A stretch of DNA of 25,511 bases from DASWRT01 sp036403035 (GCA_036403035.1 DASWRT010000260.1:1-25511); one strand, 5' to 3'; shown: positions 1 through 11,039, counted from the first letter of the stretch. Notes: generated by a model from the letters alone, not told the origin. A program made the numbers and translations.

Positions 1-129
1 CTGCGCACGATCCAGGAGCTGCTGGGCCACGCCAGCCTGTCGACGACGCAGCGCTATACGGCGATCGACACGGCGCGGCTCGCCGCGGTCTACGACAAGG
101 CGCACCCGCGGGCCGCCGGAAAAGGCTGA
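1..129 (+). CDS. xerC: Tyrosine recombinase XerC, C-terminal end (partial)
   Basis: The first 42 codons in frame 1 are the end of a tyrosine recombinase whose start lies before the window. The segment holds the LLGHAS block with the catalytic His and, ten residues on, the QRYT block with the nucleophilic Tyr, in the spacing of XerC/XerD. XerC works with XerD in the cytoplasm to resolve chromosome dimers at dif. I prefer XerC to XerD because xerC is commonly next to lpd and the 2-oxoglutarate dehydrogenase genes in alphaproteobacteria; the fragment alone cannot separate the two. The gene converges on the leftward membrane-protein gene, with only 14 bases between the stop codons. Confidence 0.85.
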   Translation: MRTIQELLGHASLSTTQRYTAIDTARLAAVYDKAHPRAAGKG

Positions 130-143
130 GCGGACAGCCCCGA

Positions 144-581
144 TCAGCGCCGCCGGAAAGCGCGCCCGATACGCGCTCCGGCCCTGTCGGTCCAGTGCTC
201 CGCGCGCTGGATGTGGCGGCCGAGCGCGGGAAAGCGGTTGCAGACCCGGTCTAGGGCGCGGCGCGCCCATTCCTGCTCGCGCGACAGCAGCACGAAGCCG
301 ATCGCGATGAAGAGCCAGCCCTGAAGCACCGGCAGGACGAGGCCGATCACGCCGAGCACCAGGAAGAACCAGCCGCCGGCAAGGATCGCGATCCGCGCCC
401 AGCGCGAGCGCCGAGGCCGCGGGTTCGGACGGCGCCCGACCTGAATTGCTCGGGGCGGATCCGCGGCGGCGGATTCAGTGCTGCCGGTGCGAGCCGGCAG
501 ATCATGTGTCACGGGACGGCCCCTTCGTCGTTCAGGCGGGACATCGGTACTCCCCGAAGCCAACGCCGGAGGGGCCGGCAT
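144..581 (-). CDS. PGPGW-type small transmembrane protein
   Basis: A 145-residue protein whose second half has two closely spaced hydrophobic segments (about residues 64–83 and 86–100) joined by LPVLQGW. This matches the pattern of the putative transmembrane PGPGW family, whose function is unknown. The first 60 residues are polar and rich in Arg and Pro, and may be a disordered cytoplasmic tail or a sign that translation starts further in. The ATG at 581 has only a weak ribosome-binding site and no other Met occurs before the membrane segments, so a GTG start inside is possible. An Arg-rich, amphipathic C-terminus follows the membrane part. It lies 50 bases downstream of another small membrane protein and probably shares its transcript. 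Confidence 0.75.
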   Translation of the reverse strand: MPAPPALASGSTDVPPERRRGRPVTHDLPARTGSTESAAADPPRAIQVGRRPNPRPRRSRWARIAILAGGWFFLVLGVIGLVLPVLQGWLFIAIGFVLLSREQEWARRALDRVCNRFPALGRHIQRAEHWTDRAGARIGRAFRRR

Positions 582-631
582 GTCCGGCGACCCGCGCGCC
601 TACCGGCCGAACCCGTGAAGCGCAGACTATG

Positions 632-1078
632 TCAGCCTGCCGAGAGAGGCTCCAAGCGATCGGCGGACGCGGGCGACGGAAGCGTCACCCGCCGCCGGAG
701 ACGGCGCGCGACCGAAGCCGCGACGAGGCCGATCGCCAGCACGGCAGCGGGCGGCGCCAGCGCGAATTCCAGCAACGTCCAGCAGCCATAGGTCAGGAAC
801 AGGCCGGCAACCTCGGTCCAGGACCCGCCATAGCCGGGCGGCGCGGCGGCGACGGTCGCGCAGCGCGCGGCGTTTCCCGTCTCGCAGTCGATGCGCGCGA
901 GGTCCGCGCCGATCTGCTGGCTGAACGCGACCTGATCGCTGATCCGGGCGCACAGATCGATGCCGACGATGGCGATCCAGCCGGCCGAGGCGATAAGCCA
1001 GAATGCGAACAGTATGTTGACGCGCCGCCGCAGCCTGAAGCCGGTCGACGTCGCGCGAATTGATGTCCGCCATGCCAT
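632..1078 (-). CDS. Hypothetical membrane protein with two TM segments
   Basis: A 148-residue protein I cannot assign to a named family. It has a short basic N-terminus, a first hydrophobic helix (about residues 20–42), a roughly 50-residue presumably extracytoplasmic loop containing CETGNAARC with two Cys that could form a disulfide, and a second hydrophobic stretch (about 90–122). A basic RRLRRR cytoplasmic tail follows. The ATG at 1078 is well supported by a GGGGAGG ribosome-binding site 5 bases upstream. An overlapping frame starting at 1124 gives an Arg-rich, non-membrane product and is a shadow. The gene lies downstream of lpd on the same strand, after a 187-base gap that contains a bulged inverted repeat, and may be transcribed separately from the TCA-cycle genes. 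Confidence 0.7.
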   Translation of the reverse strand: MAWRTSIRATSTGFRLRRRVNILFAFWLIASAGWIAIVGIDLCARISDQVAFSQQIGADLARIDCETGNAARCATVAAAPPGYGGSWTEVAGLFLTYGCWTLLEFALAPPAAVLAIGLVAASVARRLRRRVTLPSPASADRLEPLSAG

Positions 1079-1143
1079 GCCGCACCTCCCCTGCCGGATC
1101 GATAGGGAAAGCCTGCAAAAACATGGTTAATTAAGAACTAAAT

Positions 1144-1181
1144 CGGAGAAGAACTCTTTCGTTATGAAGAAGTTCTCTCCG
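1144..1181 (-). terminator. Bulged inverted repeat after lpd, possible terminator
   Basis: Arms at 1144–1155 and 1171–1181 pair over 11 bp with one bulged A and a 15-base loop. Read on the minus strand, the hairpin is followed by ATTTAGTTCTTAATT, which is T-rich but not a clean U-tract. It lies about 85 bases after the lpd stop and about 65 bases before the next leftward gene. It could end the lpd transcript or be an operator for the membrane-protein gene. The surrounding bases 1110–1210 are clearly more AT-rich than the coding DNA. Confidence 0.4.
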
Positions 1182-1265
1182 ACCGTTATTTCATCGCAGT
1201 AAAAACGACCTTTGCGCGATTGGCGTGCTCAAGCGCCGCGCAGGCTTAATCAACGGCCGTTAGTA

Positions 1266-2678
<1,413 letters not shown>

Positions 2679-2683
2679 CGGTT

Positions 2684-2700
2684 CTCTTCCCCCAAGGGAA
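2684..2700 (-). promoter_or_regulatory. lpd ribosome-binding site with potential self-pairing
   Basis: The lpd ribosome-binding site GGGGGAAGAG occupies 2693–2684. Directly upstream on the minus strand is TTCCC (2700–2696), which can pair with GGGAA (2691–2687) across a 4-base loop and so mask most of the site. The element abuts the T-run of the preceding hairpin. Only 5 bp would form, so the effect may be weak. Confidence 0.35.
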
Positions 2701-2724
2701 AAAGGGCGGGTCCAAGCCCGCCCT
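2699..2724 (-). terminator. Intrinsic-terminator-like hairpin between sucB and lpd
   Basis: Perfect 8-bp stem (AGGGCGGG at 2703–2710, CCCGCCCT at 2717–2724) with a 6-base loop. On the minus strand it is followed at once by TTTTT (2703–2699). It begins 21 bases after the sucB stop and lies before the lpd start, so it looks like a partial terminator or attenuator that would lower lpd transcription relative to sucAB, or an RNA-stabilising 3' end for sucAB. Confidence 0.6.
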
Positions 2725-2745
2725 CCCCGTTTCAGATTGGCCGGT

Positions 2746-4050
2746 TCACATGTCGAGCAGGAGCCGCTCCGGATCCTCGATGCACTCCTTGACCCGCACC
2801 AGGAATGTCACGGCCTCGCGGCCGTCGACGATGCGGTGGTCGTAGGAGAGCGCGAGGTACATCATCGGCCGCACCTCGATCTTGTCGCCGATCACGACCG
2901 GGCGCTTCTGGATCTTGTGCATGCCGAGGATGCCGGACTGCGGCGGGTTGAGGATCGGCGTCGACATCAGCGACCCGTAGACGCCGCCGTTGGTGATCGT
3001 GAAGGTGCCGCCGGACAGCTCGTCGAGCGAGAGCTTGCCGTCGCGGGCGCGGCGGCCGAGGTCGCCGATCTTCTTCTCGATCTCGGCGAAGGTGAGCTTG
3101 TCGCAGTCGCGCACGACCGGCACGACGAGGCCCTGCTCGGTGCCGACGGCGATGCCGAAATCGTAGTAGTTCTTGTAGACGAGGTCGGCGCCGTCGATCT
3201 CGGCGTTGACCGCCGGCAACTCCTTCAAGGCGGCGATGCACGCCTTGACGAAGATCGACATGAAGCCGAGGCGGACGCCGTGCTTCTTCTCGAACGTGTC
3301 GCGGTAGCGCTCGCGCAGCGCCATCGCCGCCGACATGTCCACCTCGTTGAAGGTGGTCAGCATCGCGGCGGTGTTCTGCGCCTGCTTCAACCGCTCGGCG
3401 ATGCGCTGGCGCAGCCGGGTCATGCGGACGCGCTGCTCGCGGGCCGCCGCCTCGGGCCGGGGCTCGACCCGCGGCGCCGGGGCGGGCGCAGGAGCGGGCA
3501 CCGGCTGCGGGGCGCGGGCCTGAGGGGCGGTGGCGGCGGCGCCACCGCCCCCGCCACCCTGGATATGCGCGAGCACGTCGCCCTTGGTCAGGCGCCCGTC
3601 CTTGCCGCTCGCGGCGATCGCGCCGGCATCGAGCCGGTTCTCCTCGACCAGCCGGCGCACCGCCGGGCCGGAGCGGTCGAGCACCGCGGCGCCGTTGCCG
3701 CCCGATGCGGCAGGAGCGGCAGCGGCTGATGCTGCGGGCGCCGGGGCCGGAGCGGGTTTCGCCTCCGCCTTCGGCGCGGGCTTCGCAGCGGCAGCCGCGG
3801 CGGGCTTCGCGCCGGCTTCGCCGATAGTGCCCAGCAGGCCGCCGACTTCGACGTTGGCGCCCTCGGGCGCCGCGATCTCGCTCAGCACGCCGGCCGCAGC
3901 GGCATTGACCTCCAGCGTGACCTTGTCGGTCTCCAGCTCGACCAGCGGATCGTCGACCGCGACGTTGTCGCCGACCTTTTTCAGCCACTTGGCGACCGTC
4001 GCTTCGGTCACCGATTCGCCCAGCGCGGGCACCTTGATTTCGGTCGCCAT
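2746..4050 (-). CDS. sucB: 2-oxoglutarate dehydrogenase E2, dihydrolipoyl succinyltransferase
   Basis: This 434-residue core subunit transfers the succinyl group from E1 to CoA. It has one lipoyl domain with ETDKV, lipoyl-Lys43 (residues about 1–77), and an Ala/Pro/Lys linker. A peripheral-subunit-binding domain (about 127–164) docks E1 or E3. A Gly6 run and Pro-Ala repeats precede the catalytic domain (about 205–434), whose SYDHRIVDG gives His405 and Asp409. The lipoyl and catalytic sequences are of the succinyl rather than acetyl type, and the flanking sucA agrees. The start ATG at 4050 gives the conserved MATEIKVPALGES N-terminus. The gap after sucA is 34 bases, so the two are surely cotranscribed. 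The linkers are long and of low complexity but in frame. Confidence 0.97.
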   Translation of the reverse strand: MATEIKVPALGESVTEATVAKWLKKVGDNVAVDDPLVELETDKVTLEVNAAAAGVLSEIAAPEGANVEVGGLLGTIGEAGAKPAAAAAAKPAPKAEAKPAPAPAPAASAAAAPAASGGNGAAVLDRSGPAVRRLVEENRLDAGAIAASGKDGRLTKGDVLAHIQGGGGGGAAATAPQARAPQPVPAPAPAPAPRVEPRPEAAAREQRVRMTRLRQRIAERLKQAQNTAAMLTTFNEVDMSAAMALRERYRDTFEKKHGVRLGFMSIFVKACIAALKELPAVNAEIDGADLVYKNYYDFGIAVGTEQGLVVPVVRDCDKLTFAEIEKKIGDLGRRARDGKLSLDELSGGTFTITNGGVYGSLMSTPILNPPQSGILGMHKIQKRPVVIGDKIEVRPMMYLALSYDHRIVDGREAVTFLVRVKECIEDPERLLLDM

Positions 4051-4084
4051 GAGGTAGCTGCCTTCGTTTCTAAGGGTCGTCCCG

Positions 4085-6982
<2,898 letters not shown>

Positions 6983-7052
6983 TTCATTCCGACGGAAGGC
7001 GAAGAGCGCTCCCGTCTCCCTTAAGACCGTTGGCGACAGTTAAATTGGCGCA

Positions 7053-7072
7053 GTCTACCGGTAACGCTAGAC
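7053..7072. promoter_or_regulatory. 20-bp imperfect palindrome in the sucA leader, candidate operator
   Basis: GTCTACCG at 7053–7060 and CGCTAGAC at 7065–7072 form an inverted repeat with 7 of 8 positions paired around a 4-base centre. It lies 71 bases upstream of the sucA start, beyond the mdh 3' hairpin, in DNA less GC-rich than the flanking genes. This is where a promoter for sucAB would be expected. No clear -35/-10 pair could be fixed, and the binding protein is unknown. Confidence 0.35.
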
Positions 7073-7095
7073 CGCCCGTTTCGATGCACGGCAGG

Positions 7096-7126
7096 GCCGC
7101 GCGCCGCGAAACCCGCGGCGCGCGGC
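7096..7126 (-). terminator. Perfect 13-bp hairpin after mdh, no U-tract
   Basis: GCCGCGCGCCGCG (7096–7108) pairs perfectly with 7114–7126 across the 5-base loop AAACC. On the minus strand it begins 7 bases after the mdh stop. No T-run follows (CCTGCCGTGC comes next), so it is either a hairpin-only or Rho-assisted terminator, or an RNA end that protects mdh mRNA from 3' exonucleases. Confidence 0.55.
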
Positions 7127-7133
7127 ATCCGGG

Positions 7134-8102
7134 TCAGCCCTTCGCGCCTTCCGCCTGCATCTTCTTCACCACGTCGACCAGCGTCTGCACCGCGTTCACC
7201 GACTTGTCGAACATCGCCTTCTCGTCGGCGCCCAGCGAGATCTCGACGATGCGCTCGATGCCGCCGGCGCCGATTACCGTCGGCACGCCGACATAGAGGC
7301 CGTTGACGCCGTACTGGCCGGTGAGCCACGCCGCGCAAGGCAGGACCCGCTTCTTGTCCTTGAGATAGGCCTCGGCCATCTGGATCGCCGAGGAGGCCGG
7401 GGCATAGAAGGCCGAGCCGGTCTTCAGCAGCCCGACGATCTCGGCGCCGCCGTCGCGCGTGCGCTGCACGATCTTGTCGAGCTTCTCCTGGGTGGTCCAA
7501 CCCATCTTGACGAGGTCCGGCAGCGGGATGCCGGCGACCGTCGAGTAGCGGACCAGCGGGACCATCGAATCGCCGTGGCCGCCGAGCACGAACGCGGTGA
7601 CGTCCTCGACCGAGACGTCGAACTCCTCAGCGAGGAAGTAGCGGAAGCGGGCGCTGTCGAGCACGCCGGCCATGCCGACGACCTTCTGGTGCGGCAGGCC
7701 GCAGGCTTCGCGCAGTACCCACACCATGACGTCGAGCGGGTTGGTGATGCAAATCACGAAGGCGTCCGGGCAGTGCGTCTTGAGCGCCTCGCCGACCTGA
7801 TGCATGACCTTGGTGTTGATGCCGATCAGGTCGTCGCGGCTCATGCCGGGCTTGCGCGGCACGCCGGCAGTGACGATCACGACGTCGGCACCCTTGATGA
7901 TCGAGTAGTCGTTCGAGCCGCCGACCTTCGCGTCGAATCCCTCGACCGGCGACGCCTCGGCGATGTCGAGCGACTTGCCTTGCGGGATGCCCTCGGCAAT
8001 GTCGAACATCACGATGTCGCCGAGTTCCTTGAGGCCCGCGAGCAGCGCCAGCGTGCCGCCGATCTGCCCGGAGCCGATCAGCGCGATTTTCTTCCTAGCC
8101 AT
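7134..8102 (-). CDS. mdh: Malate dehydrogenase, NAD-dependent, LDH-like type
   Basis: Oxidises malate to oxaloacetate in the TCA cycle. The 322-residue protein has the NAD motif GSGQIGG at about residues 10–16. The mobile-loop arginines in VPRKPGMSRDD (Arg83 and Arg89) set malate specificity, LDSARFR supplies Asp149 and Arg152, and GGHGDSMVPL supplies catalytic His176. The LDH-like (type 3) subfamily is usual in alphaproteobacteria. I chose the ATG at 8102 because GAAGGA lies 7 bases upstream and the protein then begins MARKKIALIG; an in-frame ATG at 8126 would add eight residues with no family support. The gene is the start of the TCA block, with the small lipoprotein gene 241 bases upstream. 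Confidence 0.97.
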   Translation of the reverse strand: MARKKIALIGSGQIGGTLALLAGLKELGDIVMFDIAEGIPQGKSLDIAEASPVEGFDAKVGGSNDYSIIKGADVVIVTAGVPRKPGMSRDDLIGINTKVMHQVGEALKTHCPDAFVICITNPLDVMVWVLREACGLPHQKVVGMAGVLDSARFRYFLAEEFDVSVEDVTAFVLGGHGDSMVPLVRYSTVAGIPLPDLVKMGWTTQEKLDKIVQRTRDGGAEIVGLLKTGSAFYAPASSAIQMAEAYLKDKKRVLPCAAWLTGQYGVNGLYVGVPTVIGAGGIERIVEISLGADEKAMFDKSVNAVQTLVDVVKKMQAEGAKG

Positions 8103-8293
8103 CGTGGATCCTTCGCCCGTGCCCATTCAGGGCAGCAAAATCGATGATGCCGGCATGGGGCCGCCTCCGGTGGAGAGGCTCAACCGGACGGCGCGCGATT
8201 TACTCCGATTTGGATGGCGCGGCAAGAGCCGGGGGGCGGCCGACGGCGCCTCGGCGTCGAGGCGACAGTCGGCGGGAGCCCATGCCGCCGGAC

Positions 8294-8318
8294 GGGGCGG
8301 GGCGGTGCGGGGCGGTGC
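8294..8318 (+). repeat. G-rich tandem repeat upstream of mdh
   Basis: Two exact tandem copies of GGGGCGGTGC (8299–8308 and 8309–8318) are preceded by a partial unit GGGGC at 8294–8298. The plus strand thus has three runs of four G in 19 bases plus GG pairs, enough for a two-layer G-quadruplex but not clearly a three-layer one. It lies in the 241-base gap between the lipoprotein gene and mdh, in what would be the C-rich strand of an mdh leader. Confidence 0.5.
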
Positions 8319-8340
8319 GGCGCGCCTCCCGGCAACTCGC

Positions 8341-8359
8341 GGGCTACTGGGTATAGCCC
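8341..8359 (-). terminator. Short hairpin spanning the lipoprotein stop codon
   Basis: GGGCTA (8341–8346) and TAGCCC (8354–8359) form a 6-bp stem with a 7-base loop. The right-hand minus-strand arm contains the TAG stop of the lipoprotein gene. There is no T-run. It may be a weak 3' end structure or chance. Confidence 0.25.
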
Positions 8360-8490
8360 TGGCGAGAACTGTTGCGGTTCGCCGGGAACGTTGCCCCGAT
8401 CGGCTGATTGTCGTTTGCGTCCTTGCATGCGGTCAGCACCGTGAGCGCCAGCATGGCGACCACGAGCAGCCGTGCGATACCGTTCAACAT
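8344..8490 (-). CDS. Small lipoprotein, 48 residues
   Basis: The short product begins MLNGIARLLVVAMLALTVLTAC, a lipoprotein signal peptide with lipobox LTAC, so Cys22 would be lipidated and the mature protein would have only 27 residues (KDANDNQPIGAT and so on after the Cys). The start at 8490 is fixed by a strong GAGGAGGG ribosome-binding site. A longer reading from 8556 lacks such a site and places the signal peptide internally. Asp at position +3 after Cys (CKD) does not match the inner-membrane +2 Asp rule, so outer-membrane sorting is possible. I do not recognise a named family; the size recalls entericidin-like and other tiny lipoproteins. It sits between zapE and mdh on the same strand. 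Confidence 0.72.
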   Translation of the reverse strand: MLNGIARLLVVAMLALTVLTACKDANDNQPIGATFPANRNSSRQGYTQ

Positions 8491-8595
8491 TCTGCCCTCC
8501 TCACATTTTCGGTTGGTTCGACGTTCGTCGCGTCCGGCCGCCGTCTGCGACGACATGGCGGCGGCGCGGCCGGATCGAGTTCCGCCGGATATGCC

Positions 8596-9738
8596 CTACA
8601 CGTCGCGCTCGTCCGGACGGCTCGATTCGATGTACTGCGCGCTCTGCATCTCATACAGGCGGGAGACCGTGCGCTGGAACTCGAACGAGCCGTCGCCGGC
8701 CTCGTAGAGTTGTTCCGGCGGCGCGGCGGCGGAGACGACGAGCGTCGTCTTCGCCTCGTAGAGCGCGTCGATCAGCGTATTGAAGCGCTTCGCCTCGTTG
8801 CGCTGCGCCGGCCCCATCTTCGGGATGCCGGCGAGGATCACGCTGTGGAAGCGCCGCGCGATCTCCAGGTAGTCCGCGGCGCCCAAGGGCCGGGCGCACA
8901 GTTCGTGAAAGCTGAACCAGGCGACGCCTTTCGCCGCGCGCGACACCGTCAGGTTCCGGCCCAGCACCGTCAGCGTGACCCGTTCGCCCGGCGCGCCGTC
9001 GGTAAGGTCGGCGAAGGCGCGGTCGAGTTCGGCCTGGGCGCGGCTGTCGAGCGGATGGAAATAGACCGGCTGGCGGGCGAGGCGCGCCAGCCGGTAGTCG
9101 CGCCCGCCGTCCAGCTCCAGCACATCGAGCTTTTGCTTCAGCAGATCGATGAACGGCACGAACCGCTCGCGCTGGAGTCCGCCCTTGTAGAGGTCGTCGG
9201 GCGGCCGGTTCGAGGTCGCGACGACGACGACGCCCTGCTCGAACAGCGCCTGGAACAGCCGGCCCAGGATCATCGCGTCGGCGATGTCGGTGACGTGGAA
9301 CTCGTCGAAGCAGAGCAGCGTGCTCTCCGCCGCGAGCGCTTTCGCGACCGGCACGATCGGGTCGCCCGATGATGTCTTGTTGTGGCGGTGGATGCGCGCA
9401 TGCACCTCCAGCATGAAGGCGTGGAAGTGGACGCGGCGTTTCTTCGCGACCGGCGCGGTCGCGAAGAACAGGTCCATCAGCATCGACTTGCCGCGGCCGA
9501 CGCCGCCGTAGATGTAGAGGCCGAGCGGCGGCGGCTCCTGCGTCTGGCGCAGGCCGAACCGGGCCAGCCAGCCGCCGGCTCCCCCGCCGCCGTTGCCGTT
9601 CGACGGGTTGTAGTGCTGGAGCGCGCGGGCGAGGCCCTGGAGCTTCTCGACGGCGAGCGCCTGGACCGGATCGGCGATGATCTCGCCCGCGGCGCGGCGC
9701 CGCGCATAGGCCTCGCGGGGTCCGATCGATTCGCTCAT
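8596..9738 (-). CDS. zapE: Cell division ATPase ZapE (AFG1/LACE1 family)
   Basis: A 380-residue P-loop ATPase. Walker A GGVGRGKS is at residues 78–85, Walker B LLCFDEFH at about 141–148, followed by the family block DIADAMILGRLFQALFEQGVVVVATSN. In E. coli ZapE binds FtsZ and is needed for division under stress; mitochondrial AFG1 aids respiratory-complex quality control. A Gly/Asn-rich stretch (GNGGGGAGG, about residues 48–56) is inserted between the N-terminal helices and the ATPase core. I chose the ATG at 9738, giving MSESIGPREAY; a GTG at 9774 would add 12 residues, and neither has a clear ribosome-binding site. Its place upstream of mdh is common in alphaproteobacteria. Confidence 0.93.
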   Translation of the reverse strand: MSESIGPREAYARRRAAGEIIADPVQALAVEKLQGLARALQHYNPSNGNGGGGAGGWLARFGLRQTQEPPPLGLYIYGGVGRGKSMLMDLFFATAPVAKKRRVHFHAFMLEVHARIHRHNKTSSGDPIVPVAKALAAESTLLCFDEFHVTDIADAMILGRLFQALFEQGVVVVATSNRPPDDLYKGGLQRERFVPFIDLLKQKLDVLELDGGRDYRLARLARQPVYFHPLDSRAQAELDRAFADLTDGAPGERVTLTVLGRNLTVSRAAKGVAWFSFHELCARPLGAADYLEIARRFHSVILAGIPKMGPAQRNEAKRFNTLIDALYEAKTTLVVSAAAPPEQLYEAGDGSFEFQRTVSRLYEMQSAQYIESSRPDERDV

Positions 9739-9838
9739 CGGCCCGGCAGGGACGCTGTCAAAGGCCGGAGACACGGGCGGTACGGACGAAGGTTCGGCGG
9801 TCGATCATGGAGGCGCAGTGATACCCGTATTTGCGTCG

Positions 9839-9876
9839 GCGCGCAAAACCAGCTCATGCCGAACAGGTTTGCGCGC
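9839..9876 (-). terminator. Hairpin between the SDR gene and zapE
   Basis: GCGCGCAAAACC (9839–9850) pairs with GGTTTGCGCGC (9866–9876) over 11 bp with one bulged A and a 15-base loop. On the minus strand it begins 3 bases after the SDR stop codon. No T-run follows. It probably marks the 3' end of the SDR transcript and lies in the zapE leader. Confidence 0.45.
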
Positions 9877-9879
9877 TAG

Positions 9880-10635
9880 CTAGCGTCCGCCGGCGACGCG
9901 CAGCACCGCGCCGGTGACGTACGACGCTGCCTCCGACAGCAGGAAGAGAATCGTCTCGGCGACCTCCTCCGGCGTCGCGGCGCGCGCCAGCGGCACGCTC
10001 GGCGCCAGCCGCGCCAGCCGCCCCGGAATGCCGGCGTCGTCGTGGATATCGGTATCGATGAGGCCGGGCGCTACCGCATTGACGCGGATCCCCTCGGCCG
10101 CGGCCTCGCGTGCCAGCCCGAGCGTCATCGCATCGACCGCCGCCTTCGAGGCGGCGTACCAGACGAACTCGCCGGGGCTGCCGAGCGTCGCCGCGGCCGA
10201 AGACAGGTTGACGATCGCCCCGCCGCGGCCGCCGTGCTTGGTCGAGATCCGCCGCACCGCCTCGCGGGCGCAGAGGAAGGCGCCGTAGACGTTGAGATCG
10301 AGCACCGAGCGCAGCGTCGCCGAATCCACGCCGTCGATCCGCCCGGCCAGCCCGGTGATCCCGGCATTGTTGACGAGATGGGTCAGGCGGCCGAGCTGCT
10401 CGTCGATCGTTGCGAAGACCCGCACGATCTCGTCCTCGCGGGCGACGTCGCCCTGCACCGCGAGCGCCCGGCCGCCCTCGCGCTGGATGTCCGCGACGAC
10501 CGCCGAAGCGGCGGCGATGTTGCGATGGTAGTTGACGGCGACGACGTAGCCTTGCCGCGCCGCCAGCCGGCAGGTCGCCGCGCCGATGCCGCGGCTGCCG
10601 CCCGTCACGAGAAGAATGCGATCCGACGCCGGCAT
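9880..10635 (-). CDS. Short-chain dehydrogenase/reductase, FabG-like
   Basis: A 251-residue classical SDR. TGGSRGIG (residues 11–18) binds the dinucleotide, GDV (62–64) and NNAG (89–92) stabilise the fold, and Ser145/146 with YAASK (Tyr160 and Lys164) form the active site. The end PEEVAETILFLLSEAASYVTGAVLRVAGG is the usual SDR C-terminus. NYHRN after the second strand suggests NADP(H), since an Arg rather than an Asp follows the strand. The substrate cannot be told. The ATG at 10635 gives a normal N-terminus; an in-frame reading from 10716 would add 27 Arg/Gly-rich residues with no family match. It is transcribed leftward, divergent from the DUF6494 gene. Confidence 0.92.
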   Translation of the reverse strand: MPASDRILLVTGGSRGIGAATCRLAARQGYVVAVNYHRNIAAASAVVADIQREGGRALAVQGDVAREDEIVRVFATIDEQLGRLTHLVNNAGITGLAGRIDGVDSATLRSVLDLNVYGAFLCAREAVRRISTKHGGRGGAIVNLSSAAATLGSPGEFVWYAASKAAVDAMTLGLAREAAAEGIRVNAVAPGLIDTDIHDDAGIPGRLARLAPSVPLARAATPEEVAETILFLLSEAASYVTGAVLRVAGGR

Positions 10636-10793
10636 CCCCGTCCGCTCCGATCCGCCGCTGCCCCGACACTCCCGTATCGTGCCACTATGGCGCAGCCGGG
10701 CCGTCCCCGCCAGCATGCACCGTCGCTGTCGCCGGTGCCGCGGCGGGACGGACGGAGGAGAGTCGCCGTCGTGCGTATCGCAGGAGGAAGACG

Positions 10794-11000
10794 ATGAACG
10801 AAGACCGCCTCAACATGGAGACGCGGAAGTTCCTGAAGATCGTCGGCGTCACCTCGCAGCGCGAGATCGAGAAGGCGGTCCGCGCCGCCATCGAGTCCGG
10901 CCGCCTGAAAGGCGGCGAGACGCTGCGGGCGACGGTGCTGCTGACGATTCCGGAGATCGGCCTCGAACACACGGTCGAAGAGACGATCGCCCTGGAATGA
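10794..11000 (+). CDS. DUF6494 family small protein
   Basis: A 68-residue soluble protein, MNEDRLNMETRKFLKIVGVTSQ and so on, that I recognise as the DUF6494 type found in many proteobacteria. It shows an N-terminal helix followed by VTSQREIEKAVRAAIESGRLKGGETLRATVLLTIPEIGLEH, a helix and strand arrangement with an acidic end. Function is unknown. The start is supported by AGGAGG 6 bases upstream of the ATG. A perfect hairpin begins 39 bases after the stop. It is transcribed away from the SDR gene across a 158-base spacer that should hold both promoters. Confidence 0.85.
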   Translation: MNEDRLNMETRKFLKIVGVTSQREIEKAVRAAIESGRLKGGETLRATVLLTIPEIGLEHTVEETIALE

Positions 11001-11039
11001 CCCGTGGGTTGAAGGACCGGAATTCCGCCGCTGGCGGGA

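Noticed and set aside
1120..1181. Possible alphaproteobacterial LexA box (GTTC-N7-GTTC) in the AT-rich spacer
   Set aside because: The two GTTC/GAAC copies are 12 bases apart, not 7.
10687..10797. 36-codon Arg-rich plus-strand reading frame ending in ATGA overlap with the DUF6494 start
   Set aside because: No ribosome-binding site and composition like non-coding GC-rich DNA; the overlap alone is not enough to call a leader peptide.
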